Below, one piece after another: positions 53,832-63,663 of a stretch of DNA of 64,000 nucleotides. Each line of letters begins with the position of its first letter. Within the stretch, counting starts at the first letter, position 1. Source of the DNA: an uncultured beta proteobacterium (GTDB lineage: Bacteria > Pseudomonadota > Gammaproteobacteria > Burkholderiales > Burkholderiaceae); assembly GCA_903944725.1 (NCBI GenBank), contig CAJASX010000063.1:1-64000 (forward strand), read 5' to 3'. Below the pieces are notes generated by a model, which was not told the DNA's origin, made no database searches, and worked only from the letters and a program-made list of their open reading frames with translations. A program made the position numbers and the translations under genes.

Positions 53832-55494
53832 GTTGCATCAAACCAGTTTATTGCGCTATGAAAATGTATCTATTTCTTTTGGTGCTGGTCGCCGTGAAAA
53901 ATTTGCACTACGCGATTTTAATTTAGTAATTGGAGTTGGCGAGCGGGTAGCATTGGTGGGTGAGTCGGGCTCAGGTAAAACTCTTTCTGCTTTAGCACCT
54001 TTACAACTAGAGCCTGAGGGCGCTAAAGTTAGCGGCAAAATTTGGTGGCGGGGTAATGCTAGGTTAGATGCGCAGGTGGATCGCGAAGTGGATTTATTAA
54101 GTTTGCCAGTTGAGCAAATTCGATCGATTCGGGGGCGCGAAATTGCGATGATTTTTCAAGAGCCGATGACAGCGCTAAATCCGCTGTATACCATTGGCAA
54201 TCAGGTAATAGAAGCAGTGTTGATTCATCAACCGCTACTCTCTAAGGCAGAATGTACTGCGACCGCCATTAGCCTTTTGAAGAAAACTGGTATTGCAGAA
54301 GCCGAGCGGCGTTTTCATGATTATCCCCACCAATTATCAGGTGGGCAGCGTCAGCGCGCGATGATTGCGATGGCGCTAGCTTGTAAACCGCGCCTGTTAA
54401 TAGCCGATGAGCCGACCACCGCTTTAGATGTGAGCTTACGTTTACAAATTTTAGATTTACTCAGAGATTTACAAGAAGAGGCTAAAGCCGATGGCGGTAT
54501 GGCTATTTTATTAATTACCCACGATCTCAATTTGGTGCACCACTTTGCGCAACGGGTTGCTGTGCTTAATCAAGGTTGTTTAATGGAGGTGGGCCCAACT
54601 GAACAAGTTTTTAATCATCCCGATAATGCGTATACCGCCGCCTTAGTGAATAGCGAGCCAGTGCGCGAATTATTGCCATTGATGCCCTTAGCACCCGTGT
54701 TGTTAAAGGCCAATGATTTATCCGTGTCTTATCCGAGTTCTGCACGTAAGCGCTGGTTTGCCAAAGCACCCCGCCATAAAGTTTTAAAACAGGTGGGCTT
54801 GTCATTACGGCAAGGCCAAACTATTGGTGTGATTGGCGAGTCTGGCTCAGGCAAAACGACTTTAGGCATGGCGATTTTAGGTTTACTAGGTGATTCCAGT
54901 GCAGCGACCTCGGGCGAGGTTGATGTTTTGGGGCAAGTTTGGGGCAATTTAAATGCCACTCAACGTCGCGCGATGCGCTCAAACTTGCAAGTGATTTTTC
55001 AAGATCCCTTTGGTTCTTTATCACCCCGCATGACCGTAATGGAAATTGTAGCCGAGGGCCTTGATGTGCATTTTCCTAAATTAAGCAGTACTGAACGAGA
55101 GGCGCGGGTAGTTGATATCTTGCGCGAGGTCGGTTTAGATCGTTCGGTTTTAAATCGATATCCCCATGAATTTTCTGGAGGGCAGCGCCAGCGTATTGCC
55201 ATTGCACGAGCCTTAATTTTGCGCCCACAAATTTTAGTTTTAGATGAGCCCACTTCTGCGCTTGATGTCACGATTCAAAAACAAGTCTTAGCTTTATTGA
55301 GCCAACTGCAGCATAAATACAATTTGGCGTATCTCATCATTAGCCACGATTTAGCCGTAATTCGGGCTATGTCACATGAGATCATGGTGCTAAAAGACGG
55401 AAAAGTGTTAGAGCGGGGCGATACGGAAGCCGTTATTGCTAACCCGCGCCATACCTATACGCGGGATCTTTTTAAAGCAGCAGAACTTACTTAA
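53821..55494 (+). CDS. yejF: Oligopeptide ABC transporter ATPase YejF (tandem domains)
   Basis: 557 residues with two complete ABC domains in one chain. Walker A GESGSGKT occurs twice (about 47-54 and 340-347), signatures are LSGGQRQR and FSGGQRQR, and Walker B LLIADEPTTALDV and LVLDEPTSALDV. A single fused ATPase is normal for Yej systems. The start is GTG at 53821, inside the yejE end (11-base overlap). All four Yej genes overlap, so they are certainly one operon. Confidence 0.94.
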   Translation: MASELHQTSLLRYENVSISFGAGRREKFALRDFNLVIGVGERVALVGESGSGKTLSALAPLQLEPEGAKVSGKIWWRGNARLDAQVDREVDLLSLPVEQIRSIRGREIAMIFQEPMTALNPLYTIGNQVIEAVLIHQPLLSKAECTATAISLLKKTGIAEAERRFHDYPHQLSGGQRQRAMIAMALACKPRLLIADEPTTALDVSLRLQILDLLRDLQEEAKADGGMAILLITHDLNLVHHFAQRVAVLNQGCLMEVGPTEQVFNHPDNAYTAALVNSEPVRELLPLMPLAPVLLKANDLSVSYPSSARKRWFAKAPRHKVLKQVGLSLRQGQTIGVIGESGSGKTTLGMAILGLLGDSSAATSGEVDVLGQVWGNLNATQRRAMRSNLQVIFQDPFGSLSPRMTVMEIVAEGLDVHFPKLSSTEREARVVDILREVGLDRSVLNRYPHEFSGGQRQRIAIARALILRPQILVLDEPTSALDVTIQKQVLALLSQLQHKYNLAYLIISHDLAVIRAMSHEIMVLKDGKVLERGDTEAVIANPRHTYTRDLFKAAELT

Positions 55495-55532
55495 TTTGCC
55501 CTATGCCATTTATTTTTTGTTAGAATCGAGTA

Positions 55533-56243
55533 ATGTCACTGAAAAATGCACAGATTACCCTTGTAAATCAAGGACTTATAAATTGCCTAAAGCCCTTGGC
55601 GGGGCTTTTTTGCTTAGTTTTGATATTTACTACGTCGGTGCAGGCGCAATCTCTCGTCGAGGGTAGCAAAGAGCTTAATAAAGAAATTACCGCCGATTCT
55701 GCTCGAGAAAGTCTCAAAGAAGTAAGCAAGGAAAATGGCAAAGGTTTGTTTACCCGCGTAGCAGATAAATTGGTTGATTCGCTTACTGGCAATTCTGAAA
55801 ACCTGATTAACCAGGCAATGGAAATGATTGGGGTGCGCTACCGTTGGGGTGGTGAGTTAGCTCAATCGGGCCTAGATGCTAGTGCTTTTGTTAGTTATGT
55901 ATTTAATGACAAACTGAGTTTTTTATTGCCCCGCAAGGCTTCGCAAATGAGCCGGGTTGGTAAGCCAGTGACCCGCGATGAATTGCAACCAGGTGATTTG
56001 GTCTTCTTTAATACCATGCGCCTGACTTTTTCTCATGTTGGTATTTATGTAGGTGATAATAAGTTTTTACATTCACCCGCGAAAAATGCGAGTGTACGAG
56101 TTGACGATATGCGCGAAGTCTATTGGGATAAGCGTTTTGATGGTGCTCGCCGGCTAGATGGTTCTGATTCTTTTAGCGATGAAGAGCGTAATGCCTTAAT
56201 GAAAGAATTTAAGGCTTTAAAGAAATCCACCCGTAATCTATAA
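55533..56243 (+). CDS. NlpC/P60 domain protein lacking the catalytic cysteine
   Basis: 236 residues: basic/hydrophobic N-terminal signal segment (to about residue 38, VQAQS), a charged helical linker, then an NlpC/P60 domain. The usual catalytic stretch G-x-D-C-S-G reads GLDASAFVSYVF here, with Ala116 (codon GCT) where the cysteine should be. The catalytic His168 (FSHVGIYVGDNKF) and the third polar residue His180 remain. The domain otherwise looks intact (GVRYRWGGE, LQPGDLVFFN). It is probably a non-hydrolytic, peptidoglycan-binding or regulatory protein. It follows yejF by 38 bases. Confidence 0.85.
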   Translation: MSLKNAQITLVNQGLINCLKPLAGLFCLVLIFTTSVQAQSLVEGSKELNKEITADSARESLKEVSKENGKGLFTRVADKLVDSLTGNSENLINQAMEMIGVRYRWGGELAQSGLDASAFVSYVFNDKLSFLLPRKASQMSRVGKPVTRDELQPGDLVFFNTMRLTFSHVGIYVGDNKFLHSPAKNASVRVDDMREVYWDKRFDGARRLDGSDSFSDEERNALMKEFKALKKSTRNL

Positions 56244-56400
56244 GCCTCCTTTATAATTACAAGTTGGTGAATTTAGTGCGCAATTCTTCTTAGTGGTGTT
56301 TTGTGTTTGCAGCACGAAGTAAAAAAAGATCACCCCAAAATCAACTTGAACGGATTACCTTTTTAAATGCACTTCAGGCATACCCTGATGGCAGAATTTT

Positions 56401-57009
56401 ATGGATGCAAATCAAACTAAGCGCATTGTTGAAACTGCGCTCCTCTGTGCTCAAGAGCCAATTACCTCGGCTGAATTAACGCGCTTATTTGTAGAGGAAA
56501 CCAGCACTAAAGAGTTAGAGGCTATTTTGCTCGAGTTACAGGCAGAATGGCAAGAGAGTGGCATGGAGTTAGTGCGTATTGCAACTGGTTGGCGCTTTCA
56601 AAGCCGCCTATCGATGCGCGAATATCTTGATCGGATAACACCTGAGAAACCACCGAAATATTCACGAGCTGTCATGGAAACCTTAGCGATCATTGCCTAC
56701 CGCCAACCGGTAACACGGGGTGAAATCGAAGAAATTCGTGGTGTAACTGTGAGCACCAATGTGATGAAGCAGTTAGAAGATCGCTCTTGGGTAGAAGTCA
56801 TCGGTCACAAAGAAACGATTGGCCGGCCCGGTTTATATGCCACGACAAAACAATTTTTAAATGATCTTGGTTTAAGCAATTTACAAAGCTTACCGATGTT
56901 AGAGGATGCCAATCCATCAATGGAGCCCTTAGCTCAAGCGGTTATTGAGTTTGAAAATAAATTAAGTCCTCCTGAAGGGGCGGCAACCGACCAAACAGAG
57001 CAACAATGA
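56401..57009 (+). CDS. scpB: Segregation and condensation protein ScpB
   Basis: 202 residues, two winged-helix domains, partner of ScpA in the SMC condensin complex. Seen: [51 protein letters not shown] and [19 protein letters not shown]. The start is ATG at 56401; an in-frame TGA lies just upstream, so no longer start is possible. No ribosome binding site is evident. The 157-base gap behind the NlpC/P60 gene shows no convincing feature. scpA is not in the window. rluB overlaps its end by four bases. Confidence 0.93.
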   Translation: MDANQTKRIVETALLCAQEPITSAELTRLFVEETSTKELEAILLELQAEWQESGMELVRIATGWRFQSRLSMREYLDRITPEKPPKYSRAVMETLAIIAYRQPVTRGEIEEIRGVTVSTNVMKQLEDRSWVEVIGHKETIGRPGLYATTKQFLNDLGLSNLQSLPMLEDANPSMEPLAQAVIEFENKLSPPEGAATDQTEQQ

Positions 57010-58751
57010 CTAGCAATAACGACCCAGATACTCCAAGCCCTAGTAGTACAGCACCTGTTGTCCTTGCTGCGACTGCCATGCCAAGTTCTCCAGTGGTTAG
57101 CGAAGCTGGTGAAACTAGCACTGCGACTGCGGCTGAAGCTAGTGCTACTAGTCGCCCACGCCGGCCTAACAAGCATCCTTTTAAGTCGCGTAATTTTCGC
57201 GATAAACCGAAACGCGACGGCGAGCGTACCGGCGGCAATCAATCGAACCATCATTCGCATCAAGCAGCTAAACCAAATCCTGCTCTAGCGGCAGAAAGTA
57301 CAGCACTATTTAATGCCGTTGTTTCTGGTGAATTTGATGCTGCCTTAGATGCTCCCGAGATTGAAGTAATCGCTACCCCCTTATTAAATGATGAAGACGA
57401 ATCAGCGATTTCCCATCAAGCGCTTGCACTAAAAAATAATGATTTGAATGGCGGTGAAGACGCTGAAGATGACGAGGGGATAAATGGCGATTTAAGTAAT
57501 TTACAATTTTCTAATGTCGATGATTTACCGCTGAGTATGCGCGATGAAGTCTGGTCTGATCTTGATGGTTTAGATGATGATGCCGATGATGAAGATACAG
57601 TTAAATTGCACAAAGTCTTAGCTGATGTGGGTATGGGATCGCGTCGTGAGATGGAAGACTTAATTATTCAAGGTCGAGTATCAGTCAATAGCATGCCTGC
57701 GCACATTGGTCAGCGCATTGGACCAACCGATCAGGTGCGCATTAATGGCAAGCCAGTGCACCGAAAAATTCATACCAAACCGCCGCGCGTAATTTTGTAC
57801 CACAAACCCGCAGGTGAAATTGTTAGTCAAGCTGACCCCGAGGGTCGCCCCACTGTTTTTGATCGCTTACCAAAAGCGCGTCAAGGTCGCTGGATTGCAG
57901 TAGGGCGCTTAGACTTTAATACTGAAGGTTTGTTGCTTTTCACTACCTCGGGTGAGTTGGCTAATCGCTTAATGCATCCTCGCTACGGAGTTGAGCGTGA
58001 ATACGCAGTACGAATTTTGGGCGAACTGAGTAATGAACAACAAACTGAGCTGAAAAGTGGCATCCAACTTGACGATGGACAGGCTCGCTTTTTGCGCCTT
58101 TCTGCTGGTGGGGGTGAGGGCGCAAACCGTTGGTATCACGTTGCCTTAACCGAAGGTAAAAATCGCGAAGTACGGCGGATGTTTGAGGCTACTGGGCATA
58201 CCGTATCGCGCTTATTACGTACCCGTTACGGCATTTTTTTACTGCCTCCACGTTTACGACGCGGCAAATGGGAAGAGGTGCCAGCTGAAGGCATTACTCA
58301 ATTAATGAAAGCCGCGGGTTTAAAGGTGCCACAAGGCGGGCAAGATAAAGGTCGTTCAGGACAAGGTCAGCGACAAGGTTTTGGCCAAGGTCAGCAGGGT
58401 CGAGCTGGTGGCGCAATTTCAGCTGACAGCCCAGACTTTCAGCCAGATCCAATGCAAACTTCAGTTTCTTATTGGGGTTCCAGAGAGGCATTACAGCTAG
58501 CCAGCCAGCATCGTGGTTTAACCCATCAAGGGAGGTCTGGTAGCGGGGGCAATGGCAATGGCGCTAATAACGGCAGCAGCAAACATAAAGGGAAAAAAGT
58601 GCACCATGGCCATGCCTTTAACCCGCAAGGCACAGGCGGAGGAAAACCTGGGGGTTCAACCGGCACTGGCGCTAAAAGAACCGGCTCCAAAGGACGCAAA
58701 CCCTTTCATAAGGGCCCCAGAAAGCCACGCACACCTAGCGAAAGCTTCTGA
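57006..58751 (+). CDS. rluB: 23S rRNA pseudouridine synthase RluB with long disordered extensions
   Basis: 581 residues. Residues 1-195 are low-complexity, first Ser/Thr/Ala-rich and basic, then strongly acidic ([17 protein letters not shown]). The S4 RNA-binding domain follows (about 198-250, [20 protein letters not shown]). The catalytic domain contains Asp303 in [19 protein letters not shown], and [21 protein letters not shown] is RluB-typical. The last ~130 residues are Gly/Gln/Lys-rich with basic patches. RluB modifies U2605 of 23S rRNA (E. coli numbering). Terminal extensions are common in Burkholderiales RluB. The ATG overlaps the scpB stop (ATGA). Confidence 0.93.
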   Translation: MTSNNDPDTPSPSSTAPVVLAATAMPSSPVVSEAGETSTATAAEASATSRPRRPNKHPFKSRNFRDKPKRDGERTGGNQSNHHSHQAAKPNPALAAESTALFNAVVSGEFDAALDAPEIEVIATPLLNDEDESAISHQALALKNNDLNGGEDAEDDEGINGDLSNLQFSNVDDLPLSMRDEVWSDLDGLDDDADDEDTVKLHKVLADVGMGSRREMEDLIIQGRVSVNSMPAHIGQRIGPTDQVRINGKPVHRKIHTKPPRVILYHKPAGEIVSQADPEGRPTVFDRLPKARQGRWIAVGRLDFNTEGLLLFTTSGELANRLMHPRYGVEREYAVRILGELSNEQQTELKSGIQLDDGQARFLRLSAGGGEGANRWYHVALTEGKNREVRRMFEATGHTVSRLLRTRYGIFLLPPRLRRGKWEEVPAEGITQLMKAAGLKVPQGGQDKGRSGQGQRQGFGQGQQGRAGGAISADSPDFQPDPMQTSVSYWGSREALQLASQHRGLTHQGRSGSGGNGNGANNGSSKHKGKKVHHGHAFNPQGTGGGKPGGSTGTGAKRTGSKGRKPFHKGPRKPRTPSESF

Positions 58752-58776
58752 TTTAGTTCAGGTTTTCCTAAATCAG
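58748..58776. promoter_or_regulatory. Nine-base perfect inverted repeat at the rluB end / rimP promoter
   Basis: CTGATTTAG (58748-58756) and CTAAATCAG (58768-58776) flank 11 bases. The left arm contains the rluB stop codon and the right arm ends one base before the candidate -10 box. It could be an operator covering the -35 region or a weak rluB terminator stem. No T-run follows. Confidence 0.4.
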
Positions 58777-58777
58777 C

Positions 58778-58783
58778 TATAAT
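58778..58783 (+). promoter_or_regulatory. Candidate -10 box of the rimP-nusA-infB promoter
   Basis: A perfect TATAAT 119 bases before the rimP start. The -35 region (around 58755-58762) is weak and lies within the inverted repeat. A promoter here would produce a leader of about 110 bases containing the hairpins at 58811-58886. Confidence 0.5.
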
Positions 58784-58810
58784 TTTGGTCTCGTAGTTTG
58801 TTTGTGGTAA

Positions 58811-58840
58811 CCAGCCAATGTTGCGATCAACGTAAGCTGG
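58811..58840 (+). other. Nested hairpin in the rimP leader
   Basis: CCAGC (58811-58815) pairs with GCTGG (58836-58840). Inside, GTTG and CAAC (58820-58823, 58828-58831) flank CGAT. Position between promoter and terminator suggests an anti-terminator or ligand/protein-binding element. No known Rfam leader could be confirmed by eye. Confidence 0.4.
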
Positions 58841-58860
58841 CCAATTCTGAATTTAAGAAT

Positions 58861-58886
58861 ATGGGCTTTGCAGCCCATTTTTTTTT
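58861..58886 (+). terminator. Intrinsic terminator inside the rimP leader (possible attenuator)
   Basis: ATGGGCT (58861-58867), TTGC loop, AGCCCAT (58872-58878) and a run of nine T (58878-58886) make a textbook terminator. GGGG right behind it (58887-58890) is the rimP ribosome binding site. It may end rluB transcription and also attenuate the downstream operon. Confidence 0.82.
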
Positions 58887-58896
58887 GGGGAATCGC

Positions 58897-59388
58897 GTGA
58901 AAGAACAGCAAATTATTGCTGCTGAGGTAGAAAATTTAGGCTACACGCTCGTTGATATTGAGCGTGAGGGCCGTGGTTTGCTGCGCATCACGATTGAAAA
59001 CCCCGATTTTGAGCGTTTAGTTTCTGTGCAAGATTGCGAAAAAGTAAGCCATCAATTGACTTACACCCTGCCAGTCGAAAACATTCCGTATGAGCGTTTA
59101 GAGGTTTCCTCTCCAGGTCTTGACCGTACAGTAAAAACAGCCGCCGATTTTACGCGGTTTAAAGATTTTGAAGTCGACTTGAAATTACGGGTAGCAGTTG
59201 CAAACCGTAAAAATTTTCAGGGTATTTTGCAAGGTTTGGTAAGCGGCGAATTACATTCTGCTGATGCCAAATTTGGCTTGATTTTTGCAGCAAGCGATGG
59301 CACGCCGTCAGAGTTAGTTTTTTCATTGGCCGAGGTAGAAAAAACCCGGTTGGTCCCTGTTATTGATTTCAAAGGAAAAAAATCATGA
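58897..59388 (+). CDS. rimP: Ribosome maturation factor RimP
   Basis: 163 residues from a GTG at 58897, needed for 30S subunit assembly. Seen: [43 protein letters not shown], and [21 protein letters not shown], the RimP hallmark. GGGG lies six bases before the GTG. A frame opening at 58798 would translate through the terminator hairpin and adds 33 residues unlike the family, so I rejected it. The stop overlaps the nusA ATG (ATGA). Confidence 0.93.
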   Translation: MKEQQIIAAEVENLGYTLVDIEREGRGLLRITIENPDFERLVSVQDCEKVSHQLTYTLPVENIPYERLEVSSPGLDRTVKTAADFTRFKDFEVDLKLRVAVANRKNFQGILQGLVSGELHSADAKFGLIFAASDGTPSELVFSLAEVEKTRLVPVIDFKGKKS

Positions 59389-60863
59389 GCCGAGAAGTTC
59401 TCATGTTGGCTGAAGCGCTAGCGCGCGAAAAAAATGTGGATCGCGAAATTGTTTTCGAGGCCCTCGAATTAGCGCTGGCCTCAGCAACAAAAAAACGGTA
59501 CGACGAAGGTGTCGATATTCGGGTTTCAATTGATCGCGAAAGTGGCGAGTATGAGTCTTTTCGTCGTTGGTTAGTCGTGCCTGACGAAGCAGGTCTACAA
59601 GAGCCCGACAAAGAAATTTTACATTTTGAAGCGCAAGAGCAAATTCCCGAAATGGAAGTTGGTGATTTCATTGAAGAGCAAATTGAATCAATGGCCTTTG
59701 GGCGTATTGGTGCTCAAGCAGCTAAACAGGTGATCTTGCAGCGCATTCGTGATGCCGAGCGCGAACAAATTTTGAATGATTATCTTGAGCGTGGTGAAAA
59801 GGTCATGACTGGTACCGTAAAACGGGCCGATAAAAATGGTTTGATTGTTGAATCTGGGCGAGTAGAGGCTTTATTGCGTCGCGATCAAATGATTCCGAAA
59901 GAAAATCTGCGCTCAGGAGATCGGGTTCGTGCTTACATTCTTAAAGTTGATCGTGAAGCGCGCGGCCCACAAATTGAGTTATCGCGTACATGCCCCGAGT
60001 TCTTAATTAAATTATTTGAGAATGAAGTGCCCGAAATGGAACAGGGCTTACTTGAAATTAAAGGCGCCGCTCGTGATCCTGGCATTCGCGCCAAAATTGC
60101 CGTAGTTACTTATGACAAACGCATTGACCCCATTGGCACTTGCGTTGGCGTGCGTGGCACCCGTGTTACTGCGGTGCGCAATGAGGTTGCTGGTGAGGCG
60201 GTTGATATCGTCTTGTGGTCAGAAGATCCCGCCCAATTTGTAATCGGCGCATTAGCTCCAGCCCAAGTCTCTTCTATTGTGGTTGACGAAGAGCGTCATG
60301 CTATGGATGTAGTAGTTGATGAAGAAAATCTTGCAATTGCCATTGGCCGTAGCGGCCAAAATGTGCGTTTGGCTAGTGAACTAACTGCTTGGCAAATCAA
60401 CATCATGACGCCTGAAGAGTCGGCTGAGAAAACTGAGCAAGAAGCGGTTGTAACGCGTCAATTATTTATCGACAAACTCGACGTCGACCTTGAAGTAGCT
60501 GAAATTTTGATCGCTGAGGGCTTCAATACTTTAGAAGAGGTTGCTTATGTTCCTTTAACTGAAATGTTGGAAATTGAAGCATTTGATGAAGACACGGTAA
60601 ACGAGTTACGTACCCGAGCCCGCGATTCTTTATTAACTATGGAAATTGCTAAAGAAGAACGTTTGGGCGAAGTGTCGCAAGATTTACTCTCGCTTGATGG
60701 TGTGACGCCTGAACTGATTGCTAAATTAGCTGAAAGTAATGTACATACTCGCGATGATCTTGCTGAGTTGGCGGTAGATGAACTGGTAGAAGCAACCCAG
60801 ATTGACGAAGAAACTGCGAAAACGCTGATCATGAAAGCGCGCGAACATTGGTTTACTTCATGA
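59385..60863 (+). CDS. nusA: Transcription termination/antitermination factor NusA
   Basis: 492 residues. Order: N-terminal RNA-polymerase-binding domain (1-125), S1 domain (about 135-200, [22 protein letters not shown]), KH1/KH2 domains ([17 protein letters not shown] and [17 protein letters not shown]), and two acidic C-terminal repeats (about 365-490) as in E. coli NusA. It controls pausing, termination and antitermination. It is translationally coupled to rimP. Confidence 0.96.
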   Translation: MSREVLMLAEALAREKNVDREIVFEALELALASATKKRYDEGVDIRVSIDRESGEYESFRRWLVVPDEAGLQEPDKEILHFEAQEQIPEMEVGDFIEEQIESMAFGRIGAQAAKQVILQRIRDAEREQILNDYLERGEKVMTGTVKRADKNGLIVESGRVEALLRRDQMIPKENLRSGDRVRAYILKVDREARGPQIELSRTCPEFLIKLFENEVPEMEQGLLEIKGAARDPGIRAKIAVVTYDKRIDPIGTCVGVRGTRVTAVRNEVAGEAVDIVLWSEDPAQFVIGALAPAQVSSIVVDEERHAMDVVVDEENLAIAIGRSGQNVRLASELTAWQINIMTPEESAEKTEQEAVVTRQLFIDKLDVDLEVAEILIAEGFNTLEEVAYVPLTEMLEIEAFDEDTVNELRTRARDSLLTMEIAKEERLGEVSQDLLSLDGVTPELIAKLAESNVHTRDDLAELAVDELVEATQIDEETAKTLIMKAREHWFTS

Positions 60864-60876
60864 GAGGAAGCAGGGC

Positions 60877-63648
60877 ATGGCAACAACCACAGTAAAAGCA
60901 CTCTCTCAAGAGCTCAAACGCTCTGCGGCTGATCTCTTGCAGCAATTACAAGCTGCCGGAATTGTAAAAGAAACTGAAAACGATAAGATCACTGAAAAGG
61001 ATAAGACCGTCTTGTTAGCGTATTTACAAAAAGAACATGGCAATACCGATGCTGGTGGTCGTAAAAAGATTACCCTCATAAAGCGCGAATCATCCGAAAT
61101 TCGTCAAGCAGATTCCGCTGGACGTACCCGTACCGTGCAAGTTGAAGTGCGCAAAAAACGGGTTTTAGTAAAACGTGGCGACGATGCTTCTAAACCAACA
61201 GTTGAAGAGCTGGTAGCCACGCCTGCGGCCACTGCTGTAGGCGGTAAAAAATCGATTCTTTCTGAGGAAGAGTTAGAGAAGCGCGCCGCTGAAGCGACTC
61301 GTCAAGCAGAGTTATTGGCACTGCAAGAAAACGAAATGAAAGCGGCAGAAGAGGCAAGAGAACAGCGTGAAAAAGACACTTTTGCTGCCGAGGCTAAAGT
61401 TGTGCCAGGGACTCATGCCAGCGCAGCAAAAGCAAAACTAGATGCCGCAAAAAAGGTGGCAAAAGATTTGCATGATGCGGCAGAAGCAAAACTTACTGAT
61501 TTGCGTACGCGCCGCGCAGCTGCTGAAACCGAGGCTTTAGCTATTCGTGAAATGATGAGTACCCCAGCTCGCGTTTTAAAAGCCCCGAGTGAAGTTGCTG
61601 CAGAAGACGAGAAAAAAGGTACTCTACATAAGCCATTAAAGGTTGAGGGCACTGACGATAAGAAAAAAACACCCGCTAAAGTTGGCGGTAAGTTGATTAA
61701 ATCAGCTGAAACCTCATCCACATGGCAAGAAGAAGGCGCTAAGCGTAAAACTACCTTAAAAACGCGTGGCGATAGCTCTGGTGGAGTAGGTGGTGGATGG
61801 CGTTCTGGCGGTGGACGCAGGAAGCAACATCACGCAACCCCAGCGATTGAAAGTAATTCCGAAACTAATTTTCAAGCACCTACTGAACCCGTAGTACGCG
61901 ATGTACATGTGCCTGAAACTGTTACTGTGGCAGAACTTGCTCATAGCATGGCAGTTAAGAGTGCCGAGGTTATCAAGCTATTGATGGGCATGGGTCAAAT
62001 GGTTACCATTAACCAAGTACTCGATCAAGATACTGCGATGATCTTGGTGGAAGAAATGGGTCACAAAGCGATTGCTTCAAAACTAGATGATCCTGATCTC
62101 GATTTAGGTATTACCGGGCAAGATGCTGAGCTCTTACCTCGTCCTCCAGTAGTAACGGTAATGGGTCACGTTGACCACGGTAAAACTTCGCTACTTGATA
62201 AAATTCGCATAGCTAAAGTAGCTTCAGGTGAGGCGGGTGGTATTACTCAACACATTGGCGCTTATCACGTTGAAACGCCGCGCGGTGTAATTACTTTCCT
62301 TGATACCCCTGGTCACGAAGCCTTTACCGCAATGCGTGCTCGTGGCGCCAAGGCCACTGATATTGTTATCTTGGTAGTGGCTGCCGATGACGGTGTTATG
62401 CCACAAACCAAAGAAGCCATTCATCATGCGCGTGCCGCAGGGGTTGCTTTGGTAGTGGCAATTAATAAAATTGATAAACCCGATTCGAATCCGGATCGAG
62501 TAAAAACGGAATTGGTTGCCGAGGAAGTAGTACCCGAAGAGTACGGTGGTGATTCTCCTTTTATTCAAGTGTCTGCTAAAACGGGTGAGGGCATCGATAT
62601 CTTGTTAGAAAACGTGCTGCTGCAAGCTGAAATCCTTGAGCTAAAAGCACCTCGCGATGCACCTGCAAAAGGTCTAGTGATTGAGGCGCGTTTAGATAAA
62701 GGTAAAGGCCCAGTAGCTACTATTTTGGTGCAATCGGGCACTTTACGTCGTGGTGACATGTTGTTAGCTGGCTCATCGTTTGGTCGGGTGCGTGCCATGT
62801 TGGATGAAAACGGTAAACCCTGTAATGAGGCTGGCCCTTCAATTCCAGTAGAAATTCAAGGCTTGTCAGAAGTGCCGGATGCTGGTGAAGCAGTTCAAGT
62901 TGTTCCAGATGAGCGCAAGGCACGTGAAATAGCCTTATTCCGCCAAGGAAAGTTTCGCGATGTGAAGTTAGCTAAAGCGCAGGCTGTTAAGTTAGAAACC
63001 CTAATGGAAAACATGGGCGAAGGCGCAATTGAAGCTAAGCTCTTGCCAATTATTATTAAGGCCGATGTACAAGGGTCGCAAGAGGCTTTATCGCAATCAT
63101 TGCAAAAGTTGTCTACTCCCGAAGTGAAGGTACAAATTGTGCATGCTGGTGTGGGCGGTATCACTGAAACCGATGTGAACTTAGCAGTGGCTTCGAAAGC
63201 AGTCATTATTGGGTTTAACTCCCGCGCAGATGCGTTAGCGCGTAAATTGGCTGAAAATAATGGCGTAGATATTCGCTATCATAATATTATTTATGATGCA
63301 GTTGATGAGGTTAAATTAGCTTTAGGCGGAATGTTAACGCCAGATAAGAAAGAAGAAATTACTGGCTTAGTTGAAATTCGTCAGGTCTTCACAGTTTCTA
63401 AGGTTGGATCTATTGCAGGGTGTATGGTTTTAGAAGGCGTTATTAAACGCAATTCAAAAGTACGTTTACTGCGCGATAACGTAGTAAGCTGGACTGGCGA
63501 ATTAGATTCACTGAAGCGCTTTAAAGATGACGTCAAAGAAGTTAAAGGCGGCTTTGAGTGCGGCCTTTCACTAAAAAACCAAAATGATATTCAAGAGGGC
63601 GATCAGCTCGAAGTATTTGAAGTCACTGAAGTTGCTAGAACGCTTTAA
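60877..63648 (+). CDS. infB: Translation initiation factor IF-2
   Basis: 923 residues. An N-terminal IF2 domain (1-55) is followed by a long charged, Ala/Lys/Glu-rich helical region (about 60-330, highly variable between species). The GTPase domain begins with GHVDHGKTS (about 430-438), DTPGHEAF and NKIDKPD, and the beta-barrel and fMet-tRNA-binding C-terminal domains complete the factor. GAGG and AGGG lie within 20 bases before the ATG. It follows nusA by 13 bases. An internal alternative start for a shorter IF2 form could exist but was not identified. Confidence 0.97.
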   Translation: MATTTVKALSQELKRSAADLLQQLQAAGIVKETENDKITEKDKTVLLAYLQKEHGNTDAGGRKKITLIKRESSEIRQADSAGRTRTVQVEVRKKRVLVKRGDDASKPTVEELVATPAATAVGGKKSILSEEELEKRAAEATRQAELLALQENEMKAAEEAREQREKDTFAAEAKVVPGTHASAAKAKLDAAKKVAKDLHDAAEAKLTDLRTRRAAAETEALAIREMMSTPARVLKAPSEVAAEDEKKGTLHKPLKVEGTDDKKKTPAKVGGKLIKSAETSSTWQEEGAKRKTTLKTRGDSSGGVGGGWRSGGGRRKQHHATPAIESNSETNFQAPTEPVVRDVHVPETVTVAELAHSMAVKSAEVIKLLMGMGQMVTINQVLDQDTAMILVEEMGHKAIASKLDDPDLDLGITGQDAELLPRPPVVTVMGHVDHGKTSLLDKIRIAKVASGEAGGITQHIGAYHVETPRGVITFLDTPGHEAFTAMRARGAKATDIVILVVAADDGVMPQTKEAIHHARAAGVALVVAINKIDKPDSNPDRVKTELVAEEVVPEEYGGDSPFIQVSAKTGEGIDILLENVLLQAEILELKAPRDAPAKGLVIEARLDKGKGPVATILVQSGTLRRGDMLLAGSSFGRVRAMLDENGKPCNEAGPSIPVEIQGLSEVPDAGEAVQVVPDERKAREIALFRQGKFRDVKLAKAQAVKLETLMENMGEGAIEAKLLPIIIKADVQGSQEALSQSLQKLSTPEVKVQIVHAGVGGITETDVNLAVASKAVIIGFNSRADALARKLAENNGVDIRYHNIIYDAVDEVKLALGGMLTPDKKEEITGLVEIRQVFTVSKVGSIAGCMVLEGVIKRNSKVRLLRDNVVSWTGELDSLKRFKDDVKEVKGGFECGLSLKNQNDIQEGDQLEVFEVTEVARTL

Positions 63649-63663
63649 GGTACTTCTGGCACT

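Noticed and set aside
55443..55465. CCCGCG/CGCGGG hairpin followed by a T-rich stretch at the end of yejF
   Set aside because: Entirely inside the yejF coding sequence, 11-base loop and interrupted T-run; weak as a terminator.
56303..56479. GTG-led plus-strand frame (about 58 codons) overlapping the scpB start in another frame
   Set aside because: No Shine-Dalgarno, no recognisable family, and most of it lies inside scpB; probably chance.
58798..58896. Longer N-terminal start for rimP
   Set aside because: Would be translated through the leader hairpins and terminator T-run and adds 33 residues without family similarity; the GTG at 58897 has a good ribosome binding site.
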